Shown here piece after piece: positions 51,583 through 61,136 of a stretch of DNA of 64,000 nt. The position numbers and the translations under genes are program-made. This stretch comes from an uncultured Methanomicrobiales archaeon (GTDB taxonomy: Archaea > Halobacteriota > Methanomicrobia > Methanomicrobiales > Methanospirillaceae). How positions within the stretch are numbered: position 1 is the stretch's first letter; each line of letters opens with the position of its first letter. The notes under the pieces are model-generated. The model did no database searches. It was given only the letters and a program-made list of their open reading frames with translations, and was not told where the DNA came from. Where the stretch lies: assembly GCA_949320185.1 (NCBI GenBank), contig CASGHK010000033.1, forward strand, positions 1 through 64,000. The letters are read 5' to 3'.

Positions 51583-54500
51583 ATGATACGGGTACTCCTT
51601 GTGGACGATGAGCCGGCCCTGACCGATATCACGAGACTCTACCTCGTCCGGGCTGGAGATTTCATTGTCGATTCGGTCTCATCGGGCCCGGAAGCCCTCG
51701 AACGGTGCGAGAAGACCCGGTATGATGCGATCGTCTCGGACTACGAGATGCCCGAGATGAACGGGATCGCCCTCCTGATCGCCCTTCGGAGGAGGGGTGA
51801 TACCACATCGTTCATCATCTTCACCGGGCGAGGGCGCGAAGAGATCGCGATCCAGGCCCTCAACAACGGTGCAGACTTTTATCTCCAGAAGGGAGGAGAC
51901 CCCCGGGTCCAGTTCACCGAGCTCGGCAACATGATCGAGCAATCGGTCCATCGCAAGAGGATGGAGCAGAAGGTCCTCCTGAACGAACGCCGTCTTGCCG
52001 CTCTCCTCTCTCTCAACCAGATGCGCGGAGCCCCGATCCGTGAGATGAACGACTTTGCCCTCAGGTCGGCGGTCGACCTGACAGGCTCAACGGTCGGGTT
52101 CTTCGCGTCCGTAACGGACGATCGCACCCGGCTCCTCGTCCACTCCTGGCAGGAACCGGGACGCGACGGCTCCGACATGGTACCGCTGGAGACCGAGATC
52201 GCTCTCGACGGCTCCGGAATCCTTGGGTCGTCGGTCCGTGCGGGTGAACCCATCGTCCTGAACGAATCTTCCGGAGTACTGCCCGGTATCTCCCGGCACG
52301 AGATCCACCGCTACCTCGAGGTGCCGGTCATGGACGGCGGCTTGTGCGTCGCGGTCGCCGGTCTGGCGAACCGGACCCTCCCCTACACGGAGGTCGATGC
52401 CCGCCAGGCGACCCTTCTCTTCGAGGGCCTCTGGCAACTCCTCCAGCGCGAACGGGCCGAGCAGGCCCTCCGCGTGAGCGAGGAACGGTACCGGGCGGTG
52501 GTGGAGGGCCAGAGTGAACTGATCTGCCGTTCGCTCCCCGACGGGACCCATGTCTTCGCCAACGACGCCTTCTGCCGTTATTTTGGGGTCTCGCTTGACC
52601 AGGTCGTGGGCCACTGTTTTTCCCCGAGTATCCCGGCAGCTGATCTGGCCCGGCTCGATGCCCTCTTTGAAGGCCTGACGGTGGAGCATCCGACGGAGAC
52701 CATCGAGCACCGGGTCGTGATGAAGTCCGGCGAGATACGCTGGCTGCACTGGTCACACATGGCGTTCTTCGATCCCGAGGGACGGGAGTTCGAGTATCAG
52801 TCGGTCGGGCGGGATGTGACTGAGAGAAAGCGGTTCGAGGCGGCGCTCTCCGAGTCGGAGCACCGGTTCAAGGTGCTTGCCGAACGCTCTCCCGTGGGGA
52901 TCTACCTCGCGGTCAATGACCGCCTGGTCTATGTCAATCCCCGGTTTGCGGAGATCTTCGACTGCCCGCCCGACGAGCTCGTCGGACTCTCGTTCGTTGA
53001 CCTGGTGACCCGGGCCGACCGTCCAGCCGTCGGACCGTTCCTGCACGTCCTGGTGACAGGAGAGATGGAGACCGCCCACGCAGAGTTCAGTAGCCGGACG
53101 CGGACCGGGCGGCCGATCGTGGTGGAGGTCCACGGCACCCGGACCATGATCGACGGCGATGTACGGATCATCGGGACCGCGCTCGACATCACGGACCGGA
53201 AGGAGATGGAGCGGGCTCTGCTCGAGCAGGTGAACTACGTACATGCCCTGATGGACACGATCTCGGCTCCGGTCTTCTTCAGGGACACGGACGGGCTCTA
53301 CCTGGACTGCAACCGCGCCTTCGAGGACCTGGTCGGCCTGCCGAAAGAGCTGATCAAGGGAAAGAGGATCCACGACCTCTTCCCGAAGGAGCTGGCGGAT
53401 GTCTACCAGGAGAAGGATGCCCTGATCATCACGAAGCCGCACCTGCAGCAGTACGAGTTCGCCATCACGGACGCCGCTGGCGAGATGCACGAGGTGCTCT
53501 TCTCAAAGACCGCGAAGCTTCGAGCGGACGGATCCGTGGCAGGTGTGGTCGGGGTGGTCCTTGATATATCCGAGCGGAAACGCATGGAGACCGAGCTCTC
53601 GGAGCAGGTCGCGTACGCCCGCGCCCTCATGGATACGATCCCGGTACCCGTCTTCTACCGCGACTGCGCCGGTGTCTTCCGCGACTGCAACCGCGCCTTC
53701 GAGGCGCTGATCGATCGTCCCCGGGACGCGATCATCGGCAGGACGGTCCACGACATCTTCTCCCCCGCGTTCGCCGACTTCTACCAGGGACGGGATCACG
53801 AGCTGATCGCCGACCCCGGAATCCAGCAGTACGAGGCTCCTGTGCCGGATGCTCATGGTGTCGTGTACGACGCCCTCATCTCCAAGACGACCCTTCTCTC
53901 CGCCACGGGCACCGTCGGGGGCATCGTCGGCGTGATCGTGGACATCAGCGATCGGAAACAGACCGAGGAGGCCCTTTCGCTCGCCAACCGAAAGCTGAAC
54001 CTTCTCTCGAGCATCACGAGGCACGACGTCCTGAATACGCTCACTGCCCAGATCGGGCTGATCGACTCCCTCAGGGAGACGGACGACCCGACCGAGGTGC
54101 CGGGACTCCTTGCCCGCATACAGGGGACAGCGGATGTGATCCAGCAGCAGATCGCATTCACCAAGGACTACCAGGAGATCGGTGTTCACTCTCCGTCCTG
54201 GCAGAACGTACGGGAAGCGATCGAGCGGGGTGTCCCATCGGGGGATGCGCTCGCTCCTTTGATCGGCCCGGAGCTCGGTGAGGTCGAGGTCTTCGCCGAC
54301 CCCCTGCTGGAACGCGTCTTCTTCAACCTGGTGGAGAACTCCCGGCGGCACGGATGTTCCAGCCGGATCCGGATCCGCGGTCTCCCCCGGGAGCAGGGGT
54401 TTGCTATCATCTGTGACGACGACGGCGAAGGGATCCCGGTCGAGATGAAGGACCTGATCTTCGAGCAGGGATACGGGAGAAACACGGGGTACGGTCTCTT

Positions 54501-54654
54501 CCTCGCCCGCGAGATCCTCTCGATCACCGGCCTCTCGATCCGTGAGGACGGGAAACCGGGGGAGGGGGCCCGGTTCGAGATCGCGATACCGAGGGGAGCT
54601 TTTCGACGTGTGATCCCCGGATCTGAGCTTCTATCTGAGATCATTCCTGATTGA
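51583..54654 (+). CDS. Hybrid sensor: receiver-GAF-PAS(4)-histidine kinase
   Basis: Cytoplasmic signalling protein of 1,023 residues from ATG 51583 (MIRVLLVDDEPALTDI). Order: receiver domain (about 1-120, phosphorylatable D53 in IVSDYEMPEMNG, K in YLQKGG), GAF-like domain (about 135-290), four PAS domains (about 300-420, 425-540, 550-665 and 675-790), then the kinase (about 795-1005). PAS 3 and 4 are a tandem duplication (ALMDTISAPVFFRD against ALMDTIPVPVFYRD). The phosphoacceptor segment is LLSSITRHDVLNTLTAQ and the ATPase has ENSRRHG and DDDGEGIP. There is no membrane segment. Signal and target are unknown. It overlaps the convergent HTH-PAS gene by 14 bases. Confidence 0.88.
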   Translation: MIRVLLVDDEPALTDITRLYLVRAGDFIVDSVSSGPEALERCEKTRYDAIVSDYEMPEMNGIALLIALRRRGDTTSFIIFTGRGREEIAIQALNNGADFYLQKGGDPRVQFTELGNMIEQSVHRKRMEQKVLLNERRLAALLSLNQMRGAPIREMNDFALRSAVDLTGSTVGFFASVTDDRTRLLVHSWQEPGRDGSDMVPLETEIALDGSGILGSSVRAGEPIVLNESSGVLPGISRHEIHRYLEVPVMDGGLCVAVAGLANRTLPYTEVDARQATLLFEGLWQLLQRERAEQALRVSEERYRAVVEGQSELICRSLPDGTHVFANDAFCRYFGVSLDQVVGHCFSPSIPAADLARLDALFEGLTVEHPTETIEHRVVMKSGEIRWLHWSHMAFFDPEGREFEYQSVGRDVTERKRFEAALSESEHRFKVLAERSPVGIYLAVNDRLVYVNPRFAEIFDCPPDELVGLSFVDLVTRADRPAVGPFLHVLVTGEMETAHAEFSSRTRTGRPIVVEVHGTRTMIDGDVRIIGTALDITDRKEMERALLEQVNYVHALMDTISAPVFFRDTDGLYLDCNRAFEDLVGLPKELIKGKRIHDLFPKELADVYQEKDALIITKPHLQQYEFAITDAAGEMHEVLFSKTAKLRADGSVAGVVGVVLDISERKRMETELSEQVAYARALMDTIPVPVFYRDCAGVFRDCNRAFEALIDRPRDAIIGRTVHDIFSPAFADFYQGRDHELIADPGIQQYEAPVPDAHGVVYDALISKTTLLSATGTVGGIVGVIVDISDRKQTEEALSLANRKLNLLSSITRHDVLNTLTAQIGLIDSLRETDDPTEVPGLLARIQGTADVIQQQIAFTKDYQEIGVHSPSWQNVREAIERGVPSGDALAPLIGPELGEVEVFADPLLERVFFNLVENSRRHGCSSRIRIRGLPREQGFAIICDDDGEGIPVEMKDLIFEQGYGRNTGYGLFLAREILSITGLSIREDGKPGEGARFEIAIPRGAFRRVIPGSELLSEIIPD

Positions 54655-56434
54655 CCGGTGTATCCTCCTGCTCCCGGGCACGTCGGATCGTGCTGTCGCG
54701 CGAGAGCGCCTTTCGGTACGCCTCCTCTGCCCTCTTCCAATCCGTGATGTCGCGAAGGGTCTGAATCGCCCCGATCAGGGTTCCGTCATGATCGGCGAGG
54801 AGCGAGGCCTTTCCCCAGAGATACCCGCCTCGACCTCCGTGGAGGGAGGGAACCCAGGTCTCGAAATACAGGACCTCCCCAAAACGCCTGACACCCTGGT
54901 ATGCCCGTGCCAGCTCCTCGGAGGAGAGGTCGATCAGGTCCACGAGGACCGGGAAGGAGCCGCCGAACACAGTAAAGGCACGCCTGTAGTCACGGCTCCC
55001 CATCACCTCTTCCCGGTTGATGCCGGTCATCTTCTCCATGGAACGGTTCCACGCGATCACGTGCCGCTCGCGGTTCACGATGAAGGTCGCGTCCGGCATA
55101 AACTCGATCGTCTCCTGGAGATTCTCGTGGCTTCTTTTCAGCGCCTCTTCGGTCTGCCGTCGTTCGGTCACGTCCACGATCGAAAGGAGAACACAGAGGA
55201 AGGCCCCCGAACCGTCCAGGACGGTCGATGCGGAGATCTGGGCGGTGAACGGGCGTCCATCGCGGCGGAGGCACCGAACCTCCCCTGCCCATCGCCCGTC
55301 CCGCTCCAGGGCATTCTTGATCTCAGAGAAGACCTGGGCGGTCGGCAGGTCCCCGTGCGCGAGACGAAAGTACTCCCTTCCCACGATCTCTGATGGCGCA
55401 CTGTATCCAAAGATGGTGGCGAAGGACCGGTTTGCGTACTCGACCCGCTCGTCCGCCCCGACGATCGCCATCCCGTCGATCGAGGCGGCGATCGCCGCCT
55501 CCTTCACGAGGAGTTCGCGCTGACGCTCGTGGGCCTCGGTCACGTCCCTCATGACCGACTGGTACTCGACGATCTCGCCATTGGGGCCCCGGAGCGCACG
55601 ATGTGTTCCCTCAACCCACCGCTCCTCTCCCTGGACGTTCCTTACCTGGAGCACGGACTGGGTGATCTGATTCTTTCGCGGTGTATCAGGTTCTTTTCCA
55701 TCGGCGCCCGGCAGGATCTCCCGGAAGACCGGGTCAACCTGGCCACCGATCTCCTCGCCCCCGAAGAACCGGATCCAGGCGCGGTTGGCAAAGGTGATCG
55801 TGCCGTCGGGCCGATGCCGGGCGATCATCTCGGTCTGGTCCTCGACCACCGCACGGTACCGCTCCTCGCTGTCCGCAAGCTGCCGTTCGTACTCCCGTTC
55901 GGCCGTGACGTCCTCGAAGATCAGGGTGGTACCATTGCCGCCGTCTTCGAAGACGGTCGGGATCAGGGAGAGGCGGCACTGGACGGTTCTGCCGTCATGT
56001 TCGAAGGCGATCTCCCGCCTCTCGGCCTCCGCGTTGTCCCCAGGATTGAAGGGCGCGAGTCCCCTGAGCGGCACGACGTCGGTCCGGTCAAGGGTCTCTC
56101 CAAGGAGGTCCTCGCGGGTGACCTTCCAGAACCGGAGGAGGCGGTCGTTCGCCTGGATGATCCGTCCGGTGTCATCGACGACCAGGATCTGTTCCTGGGC
56201 GAATTGAAGCAGGCCCGAGAGCGAGACGCGCTGCGAGGCAGAGTAGACCTTGGCCATGCCGATCTGCCGGACCTCGACCTGACCGGTGAAGAGGAGGATC
56301 TCAAGGTACTTGGCAGCCGAGTTGCGGTTCACCTTCAACCGCTGGGCGATCTCGGTGATGATCAGCCCCTTCGGGTGCGTCTTCAGGAGCGTCCGGATCT
56401 TGCGTACGACTGCCCGGTCCTCGTCCAGGCCCAT
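54641..56434 (-). CDS. HTH-PAS sensor protein without kinase domain (second)
   Basis: 597-residue protein: N-terminal winged helix (about 1-70: LIITEIAQRLKVNRNSAAKY, then VEVRQIGMAKVYSASQR) followed by four PAS domains (about 75-190, 195-310, 318-440 and 448-575). It ends without a kinase or other output, like the protein at 42809-44104, whose wing has the same core GMAKV(F/Y). The pair are clear paralogues. Probably a one-component regulator. AT-rich TATA region 19-36 bases upstream suggests a leaderless transcript. Confidence 0.82.
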   Translation of the reverse strand: MGLDEDRAVVRKIRTLLKTHPKGLIITEIAQRLKVNRNSAAKYLEILLFTGQVEVRQIGMAKVYSASQRVSLSGLLQFAQEQILVVDDTGRIIQANDRLLRFWKVTREDLLGETLDRTDVVPLRGLAPFNPGDNAEAERREIAFEHDGRTVQCRLSLIPTVFEDGGNGTTLIFEDVTAEREYERQLADSEERYRAVVEDQTEMIARHRPDGTITFANRAWIRFFGGEEIGGQVDPVFREILPGADGKEPDTPRKNQITQSVLQVRNVQGEERWVEGTHRALRGPNGEIVEYQSVMRDVTEAHERQRELLVKEAAIAASIDGMAIVGADERVEYANRSFATIFGYSAPSEIVGREYFRLAHGDLPTAQVFSEIKNALERDGRWAGEVRCLRRDGRPFTAQISASTVLDGSGAFLCVLLSIVDVTERRQTEEALKRSHENLQETIEFMPDATFIVNRERHVIAWNRSMEKMTGINREEVMGSRDYRRAFTVFGGSFPVLVDLIDLSSEELARAYQGVRRFGEVLYFETWVPSLHGGRGGYLWGKASLLADHDGTLIGAIQTLRDITDWKRAEEAYRKALSRDSTIRRAREQEDTPVNQE

Positions 56435-56452
56435 GCGGATAGCTGTGCTTCG

Positions 56453-56470
56453 ATATATTAATAATTATAC
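56453..56470 (-). promoter_or_regulatory. TATA region of the second HTH-PAS gene
   Basis: GTATAATTATTAATATAT on the minus strand, 19-36 bases before the ATG at 56434. Transcription is expected at or within a few bases of the start codon. Confidence 0.55.
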
Positions 56471-56571
56471 TCTCTTTCCGGTCGCAGTCGCCGTCAATAC
56501 CGTATCAGAAGGTTTTTTTACTCTGACAGGCTCTTCTGGATCGGGTTCGTTCTTCCGTCTTGGGGATCATC

Positions 56572-59277
56572 GTGACACTCTCGCTTCGCTCCCGTCCTTT
56601 CTCCCAGACACTCTTCATCGTCATAGTGCTCCTGATAGTCGGCATTGTCTGCGGGATCACGGTGGTGGACTATCGGATCGCTGAGAAGAACCTCCGGGAT
56701 CATCAGCATCTCCTCGAGGAGCAGACCGAGATCGACCTGAACAACTCGATTCACCTGATTGACTCGGGGCTCAAGCTCTTCGATGACACGATGAACGTCG
56801 AGATGGAGAAGGGTCTCAACCTCCTCCTCGATGAGTACCACGACGCCGGTGGGGATCCGTCCCTGATGGACCTCGATCGGATCAAGCGGGAGAGCTTCTC
56901 GGGAAGGATGGATCTCTACGTCATCAACGCTTCGAACGTCATCCAGTACACCACCTATACGCCCGACCTGGACCTCGATTTCGGGCAGGACCCGGAGTTC
57001 GCTGCGTACCTGGACCGCATCCGGAACACCAGCGGTTTCTATCCCGATCGCGTCGTCCGGGAGCCCGACTCAGGACTGCTGCGGAAGTACGCCTACACGC
57101 CGACACCGGACCACCGGTACATCCTGGAACTCGGGATGACCGGGGAGAGTTTCAAAGAGGAGCGGCAGCGGCTCAAGTATACAGAGACGATCAGGGACAT
57201 CAAGTCCCTGAACCCGTACGTCGACGACGTGCGACTCTTCACACTCCAGAAAGACCTGGTGGGGAACCGGAGTTTCGTTCCCGATGCCGAGCTCGCGGCC
57301 CGCCTGGACCAGGCGATCAGGACGCGCTCGGGGTTCGAGCTGGTGGACGAGGCGTCCGGCAGGAAGGTCCGGTACCGGTACATTAACCTGTACGACGAGC
57401 GGTATGGTTCCGACATCTCGATGATCGTGGAGCTCGCCTACACCACTCGCCCGCTCACCGATGCTCTCTCGACCCTCGTCTGGTACCACGCTCTCGTCGC
57501 CCTCGGGGCGCTCGGTATCGGTCTTGTCGCCGCCGGGCTCGTCTCCGGACGGCTGACCGGCCCGATCCGGAGCCTGGTCGACGATGTCGATGCGATCGCG
57601 CAGGGTGACCTCGACCACGCGATCTCACCAACCCCGTCGAAGGAGTTCTCGGTCCTCACCTCGTCGATCAACACGATGGTCGGCCGGCTCAAGGGGACGA
57701 TCGAGCAGCTACAGCACCACGAGGCGAGCCTCTCCGAGAGCGAGGACCGGTACCGCCGGACCCTGGCGCTGGTCTCCGACTACGCCTTCTGCATGGATCT
57801 CGGCCCGGACGGGACCTGGAACTCGGTCTGGACTGCTGGAAACCCCCTGCCGATCTGCGGCCGGACGTTCGAGGAGCTCGATCGTCTGGGCGGTCTATAC
57901 GCAATCGTTCACGAGGACGACCGAGGCACGGTGGAGCAGCACACCGAAGCGGCGCTCGCCAACCGGCCGCATGAGAGCGAGTTCCGCATCTACGACCGGG
58001 AGGGAACCACCCACTGGGTCAGCCACAGGACCATGCCGGTCCGCGACCCCCTGGATGGCCGGGTGACCGGCTACTACGCCGCCGGCCAGGACATCACGGC
58101 CCGAAAGAGGAATGAGGCCGCCCTGCGCGAGAGCGAGGAGAAGTACCGGCAACTTGTCGAGGATGCGAACTCGATCATCCTCCGTCTCGGGCCTGACGGG
58201 CGGATCTGGTACATGAACGAGTACGCGGAGCAGTTCTTCGGGTACGGGCCGGGCGAGATCCTGGGCATGGACGCGATCGGTACGATCGTGCCCGAGGTGG
58301 ACAGCCGGGGCGAGCGAACGGGGGACCTCGTCCATGAGATCTGCCGGGACGTGACCGGGCATGTCATCAACCTGAACGAGAACATTCGGCGGGACGGTTC
58401 GCGGGCATTCATCTCCTGGACCAACCGGCAGATCGTGGGAGAGGATGGGACGCCGCTCGGCGTCCTCTGCGTAGGCAACGACATCACCCGTTTGCGCGAG
58501 GCGGAAGAGGAGAACAGTCGGCTCTACGCCGAACTCGAAGAGCGGGTGCGACAGCGGACCGAGGACCTTCGCCAGGCGATCAACGAGCTCGAGTCGTTCA
58601 CCTACACGGTCTCCCACGACCTCAGGTCACCGCTCCGCGCGATCGACGGGTACACCTACATCCTGCTTCACGAGCACCAGGAGAACCTCTCTGAGCCGGC
58701 GAAGCGGTACCTGGACCTGATCAGCACGAACGCACGGCGGATGGCCCGCCTGATCGACGACCTCCTCAACTTTGCACGGACCGGTCGAGGAGCCCTGAAC
58801 CTGCAGGACCTGGACCCGTCCGTGGTGGTTCGGGAGGTGATCAACGATCTCGCCGGCGAGCAGCACGACCGCCAGGTGGAGATCACGATCGGTGATCTTC
58901 CCCGGTGCCGGGCTGACCCTGCGCTCCTCAAGCAGGTCTACTCGAACCTGGTCGCAAACGCGCTGAAGTTCACCCGGGGACGAGAGGTCGCCCGGATCGA
59001 GATCGGGTCCTACGAGGACCGGGGAGAGACCGTGTATTTTGTCCGGGACAACGGGGTCGGGTTCGACGCACAGTACGCGCCCACCCTCTTCAAGGTCTTC
59101 TCGCGCCTGCATAGCGCCCATGAGTACGAGGGGACCGGCGTCGGGCTCGCGATCGTGCAGCGGATCATCGAACGGCACGATGGTCGAGTCTGGGTGGAGT
59201 CGACACCCGACCAGGGGGCAACCTTTTTCTTTACTCTGGGTCAGGAGGGGAGTAATGGAACCACATCCATGGGATAA
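56572..59277 (+). CDS. Membrane histidine kinase with Cache-like sensor, HAMP and two PAS domains
   Basis: 901-residue sensor kinase. Order: transmembrane helix (about 12-32), extracytoplasmic dCache-like domain (about 35-300), second helix (about 303-325), HAMP (about 325-385), two PAS domains (about 390-515 and 520-650), coiled linker, HisKA with FTYTVSHDLRSPLRAIDGY (about 680-698) and HATPase with NLVANALKFT and DNGVGFD. Unlike the other kinases here it has a classical HisKA, close to bacterial types. I use GTG 56572 with GGGG upstream; TTG 56560 is possible. The next gene, a response regulator, overlaps its end by 23 bases and is its likely partner. Confidence 0.88.
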   Translation: MTLSLRSRPFSQTLFIVIVLLIVGIVCGITVVDYRIAEKNLRDHQHLLEEQTEIDLNNSIHLIDSGLKLFDDTMNVEMEKGLNLLLDEYHDAGGDPSLMDLDRIKRESFSGRMDLYVINASNVIQYTTYTPDLDLDFGQDPEFAAYLDRIRNTSGFYPDRVVREPDSGLLRKYAYTPTPDHRYILELGMTGESFKEERQRLKYTETIRDIKSLNPYVDDVRLFTLQKDLVGNRSFVPDAELAARLDQAIRTRSGFELVDEASGRKVRYRYINLYDERYGSDISMIVELAYTTRPLTDALSTLVWYHALVALGALGIGLVAAGLVSGRLTGPIRSLVDDVDAIAQGDLDHAISPTPSKEFSVLTSSINTMVGRLKGTIEQLQHHEASLSESEDRYRRTLALVSDYAFCMDLGPDGTWNSVWTAGNPLPICGRTFEELDRLGGLYAIVHEDDRGTVEQHTEAALANRPHESEFRIYDREGTTHWVSHRTMPVRDPLDGRVTGYYAAGQDITARKRNEAALRESEEKYRQLVEDANSIILRLGPDGRIWYMNEYAEQFFGYGPGEILGMDAIGTIVPEVDSRGERTGDLVHEICRDVTGHVINLNENIRRDGSRAFISWTNRQIVGEDGTPLGVLCVGNDITRLREAEEENSRLYAELEERVRQRTEDLRQAINELESFTYTVSHDLRSPLRAIDGYTYILLHEHQENLSEPAKRYLDLISTNARRMARLIDDLLNFARTGRGALNLQDLDPSVVVREVINDLAGEQHDRQVEITIGDLPRCRADPALLKQVYSNLVANALKFTRGREVARIEIGSYEDRGETVYFVRDNGVGFDAQYAPTLFKVFSRLHSAHEYEGTGVGLAIVQRIIERHDGRVWVESTPDQGATFFFTLGQEGSNGTTSMG

Positions 59278-59692
59278 GGACATCCTGCTTATCGAGGATA
59301 ACCCGCACGACGTGGAGCTGATCCTCCATGTCTTCGAATGGTCGAACATGCGCGACCACGTCCGGGTCGCGTGGGACGGGCAAGAGGCGATCGACGCCCT
59401 CTTTACCGAGGGGGTCCGGCCCCGGGTGATCCTGCTCGACCTGAAACTCCCAAAGGTAAATGGGCTCGAGATCCTCCGCCGCATCAAAGAGGACGATGCA
59501 CTCCGGAAGACCCCGGTGGTGGTCTTCTCTTCGTCGGCAGAGGAACGGGATATGGCGATGAGTTACGGGCTGGGAGTGAACAGTTACATCGTCAAGCCGG
59601 TCGAGTTCGACCGCTTTGCCGAGGTGATCCGGGAGATCGGGTGCTACTGGCAGATGATCAACCGGCGGCCCGAAGATCAGGCGCCCAGGTGA
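59255..59692 (+). CDS. Single-domain response regulator
   Basis: 145-residue receiver without output domain. Acidic pocket LLIEDNPHD, phosphorylation site D62 in VILLDLKLPKVNG, switch residues in VVVFSSSAEERD and the Lys of SYIVKPVEF. It resembles the Rcp1/CheY-like group that pairs with phytochrome-type kinases (the usual LNLPxxxG-like loop is present as LKLPKVNG). AGGAGG ends 6 bases before ATG 59255, which lies inside the kinase gene, so the pair is translationally coupled. Confidence 0.92.
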   Translation: MEPHPWDKDILLIEDNPHDVELILHVFEWSNMRDHVRVAWDGQEAIDALFTEGVRPRVILLDLKLPKVNGLEILRRIKEDDALRKTPVVVFSSSAEERDMAMSYGLGVNSYIVKPVEFDRFAEVIREIGCYWQMINRRPEDQAPR

Positions 59693-59745
59693 CGCTGGGG
59701 GGTGCCGGAAGGTGAACTGGGAACACCGTCCTCCCGGGTCCCCCA

Positions 59746-60180
59746 TCACCCCCGCATGGTATCGATCCAGGTTCCCATCCAGTCTGAGAGCGGGAGACGC
59801 GAGAGTCCATTCGGCGTGACCCATCGGTAGGCATCGTGCTCTGCAGAGAGGGTGACCTCTCCGGCAACCTCGGTGACCGAAAGGACCATGTGGACGATTC
59901 GTCTACTGGAGATCTCCTGGGCTCCCGCTCCCAGGAGCCGGCCCGGCACGACGTCGAGCCCGGTCTCCTCCTGCACCTCGCGCACCAGCGCACGGGCAGT
60001 CCCTTCACCCGGGTTGAGCCGGCCCCCCGGGAGTTCCCAGCGCCCGGGATTCAGAACGCTCGTCTCCGGGCGGTGGAGGAGCAGGAGCCTTCCGCGACGG
60101 TCGGTGATCGCGGCGTGCGCCGCCAGTTCGAGCGGTCCCCCGGCGTCGAGGTGCATGATGGGATCTGGGCGCGTCTTCAC
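59746..60180 (-). CDS. Nudix hydrolase
   Basis: 144-residue Nudix protein. The Nudix box GX5EX7REUXEEXGU is complete at about 52-74 (GGRLNPGEG...REVQEETGL), so Mg-dependent cleavage of a nucleoside diphosphate derivative is expected; the substrate cannot be told. The start is GTG 60180; ATG 60156 would shorten it by eight residues. Promoter-like TTTTTTTATCC lies about 40 bases upstream on the minus strand. Confidence 0.88.
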   Translation of the reverse strand: MKTRPDPIMHLDAGGPLELAAHAAITDRRGRLLLLHRPETSVLNPGRWELPGGRLNPGEGTARALVREVQEETGLDVVPGRLLGAGAQEISSRRIVHMVLSVTEVAGEVTLSAEHDAYRWVTPNGLSRLPLSDWMGTWIDTMRG

Positions 60181-60219
60181 TTAATGCCCCCGCTCCCCGG
60201 GGTGAGCCGGGTACCGGAT

Positions 60220-60226
60220 AAAAAAA
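60220..60226 (-). terminator. T7 terminator after the aspS-metE unit
   Basis: Seven T on the minus strand, 14 bases after the metE stop. The same stretch continues as TATCC and may also serve as the TATA element for the Nudix gene. Confidence 0.5.
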
Positions 60227-60239
60227 GGTGATTGGCCGG

Positions 60240-61136
60240 TCAGAGTTCAGCCCGAACCGCACGTACGGCCTCGACCATGTTCGCGAGTTTGGCGAAGGCA
60301 GCCTCGCGCGATCGCATCCGCATGCCGCAGTCGGGGTCGACCAGGAGGCGCCCGGCACCGAGGAGTTCGACCCCGCGTTCGATGCGGGTGCGGACCGTCT
60401 CCACCGTCTCTACCTCGTCGGACGAGGAGACGATCACCCCCAGCCCAATCCGCTTCTCCTTCAGCTCCCGTGGCGCCAGGAGGTCGAGGTTCGATGGATG
60501 GCCGGCAAACTCCAGGTCCAGGATCTGTACCGGATACCCCAGCAGCGCATCGATGGTCCCGTCGATCGGTCCGCAGGCATGGAGGGCGACTGGCACCGAA
60601 AGGTTCGACACCACCATCCCGAGCGCCTCGCCGGCGTGCCCGAGGTCGGCCATACCGGTCGAGAGGATCGGCTCGTCCACCTGGAGCATGCAAACGCCCG
60701 CCTCGACCAGCCCCCGGGCCTCGCCGGCCAGGATGCGTGCAAGGTCGAACGCGAGGTCCGCCCGGTCACGGTAGACGGGGGTGTCGATATGGAGCGCGTG
60801 GGCGAGCGTCGTCGGCCCGGTCAGGATCCCCTTGACGAACGGCGCCTTGGAGAGGGCGAAGCGAGTGTCGTCCACCGTGATCGGACGGTCGGGCGGTTCG
60901 ATCCGCCCGATGACACGTCCGTCGCGGACCCCGGGCAACCGGTTCGCGAAGGCGGCGATCATGTCCGCCCGGACCTGCCCGTCCGAGATGATCTCGACCC
61001 CGGCCCGGAGCTGGTCGTCAACGGCGGTCTCGAGAGCCGTCCGGTGCCGGTCGAGGAGTGACCAGAGGCCCCGTCCCTCGACCGGCGGGTACGAGCCGAC
61101 CACGGTCGTCGGGAGCAGGACCGGCGGGAGGGTCAT
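60240..61136 (-). CDS. metE: Archaeal methionine synthase (MetE core type)
   Basis: Zinc-dependent transfer of a methyl group to homocysteine. The 298-residue protein corresponds to the C-terminal catalytic barrel of MetE, the form found in methanogens, where a corrinoid protein and not methyltetrahydrofolate polyglutamate is the proposed methyl donor. Zinc ligands are in ALHACGP (His and Cys) and DPDCGM (Cys); TTVVGSYP and DEPILSTG are family motifs. Start ATG 61136 overlaps the aspS stop (ATGA), so the longer frame is rejected. Confidence 0.9.
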   Translation of the reverse strand: MTLPPVLLPTTVVGSYPPVEGRGLWSLLDRHRTALETAVDDQLRAGVEIISDGQVRADMIAAFANRLPGVRDGRVIGRIEPPDRPITVDDTRFALSKAPFVKGILTGPTTLAHALHIDTPVYRDRADLAFDLARILAGEARGLVEAGVCMLQVDEPILSTGMADLGHAGEALGMVVSNLSVPVALHACGPIDGTIDALLGYPVQILDLEFAGHPSNLDLLAPRELKEKRIGLGVIVSSSDEVETVETVRTRIERGVELLGAGRLLVDPDCGMRMRSREAAFAKLANMVEAVRAVRAEL

